From contig JAEWNX010000122.1 in the NCBI GenBank assembly GCA_023461135.1, positions 1-5,873 on the forward strand: DNA of 5,873 nt, read 5' to 3'. Under the pieces are notes generated by a model, which saw only the letters and a program-made list of their open reading frames with translations, was not told where the DNA came from and searched no databases. This stretch comes from Pseudomonadota bacterium. GTDB taxonomy: Bacteria; Pseudomonadota; Alphaproteobacteria; Caulobacterales; Aquidulcibacteraceae. Position numbers and translations under genes: made by a program. This document shows, piece after piece, positions 5,841 to 5,873 of the stretch (the stretch's first letter is position 1; the number at the start of each line of letters is the position of its first letter).

Positions 5841-5873
5841 ATGATGAATTCTCCTATCTGCGCGATGCTCGGC
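5841..5873 (+). CDS. Start of a probable nitronate monooxygenase-like gene (3' truncated)
   Basis: Only 11 codons are inside the window: two consecutive ATGs (5841 and 5844), then NSPICAMLG. Nitronate monooxygenase (2-nitropropane dioxygenase/FabK-like flavoprotein) proteins commonly begin with a Met followed within a few residues by a Leu/Ile-Cys-x-x-Leu-Gly pattern that leads into the first strand of the barrel; this fits. The gene diverges from the thiolase-like gene, with 62 bases between starts. Eleven residues are weak evidence, so both the existence and the identity of the gene are tentative; the promoter-like sequence just upstream supports it. Confidence 0.45.
   Translation, partial: MMNSPICAMLG

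Overview
The window is GC-rich, compact, gene-dense chromosomal DNA, most probably from an alphaproteobacterium. The best clue is the glutamyl-tRNA synthetase: its IDDTD motif, and an LSKR signature without the usual leading lysine, resemble the second GluRS type common in that class. Strong G/C preference at third codon positions and gene borders with little or no spacing fit this. I see no rRNA, tRNA, CRISPR array, insertion sequence or integrase, and no gene-free stretch longer than about 130 bases.

Layout, left to right. (1) The 3' end of a MATE-family multidrug efflux gene on the + strand (2-277). (2) A minus-strand pair running right to left: an NADPH-dependent, zinc-independent oxidoreductase of the CurA/YncB type (1176-2177), then, one base after its stop codon, a DUF429-like predicted nuclease-fold protein (284-1174). 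(3) A divergent control region of about 130 bases (2178-2306). (4) gltX on the + strand (2307-3644). (5) A second minus-strand pair: a type 1 thiolase-like protein without a recognisable catalytic cysteine (4288-5778), followed by a stand-alone TIR-domain protein (3641-4156, possibly starting upstream at 4309). (6) A short divergent region (5779-5840) and the first codons of a probable nitronate monooxygenase-like gene at the right edge (5841 onward).

The genes do not form one obvious pathway. Two are housekeeping or general metabolism (gltX, the oxidoreductase). Three are of poorly understood or open function: the DUF429-like protein, the thiolase-like protein and the TIR protein. The most interesting is the TIR protein, which keeps a glutamate where TIR NADases have their catalytic residue but has no recognisable defence partner in view. 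Both convergent gene junctions place the two facing stop codons on a palindrome (TAGCGGCCGCTA at 275-286, CTAG at 3641-3644), with no room for ordinary intergenic terminators. The right-edge gene has a promoter-like sequence placed so that its transcript could start at the ATG, suggesting leaderless translation.

I did not find a clear multi-gene new system. The candidates for a second look are the TIR/thiolase-like pair and the tightly coupled oxidoreductase/DUF429 pair.
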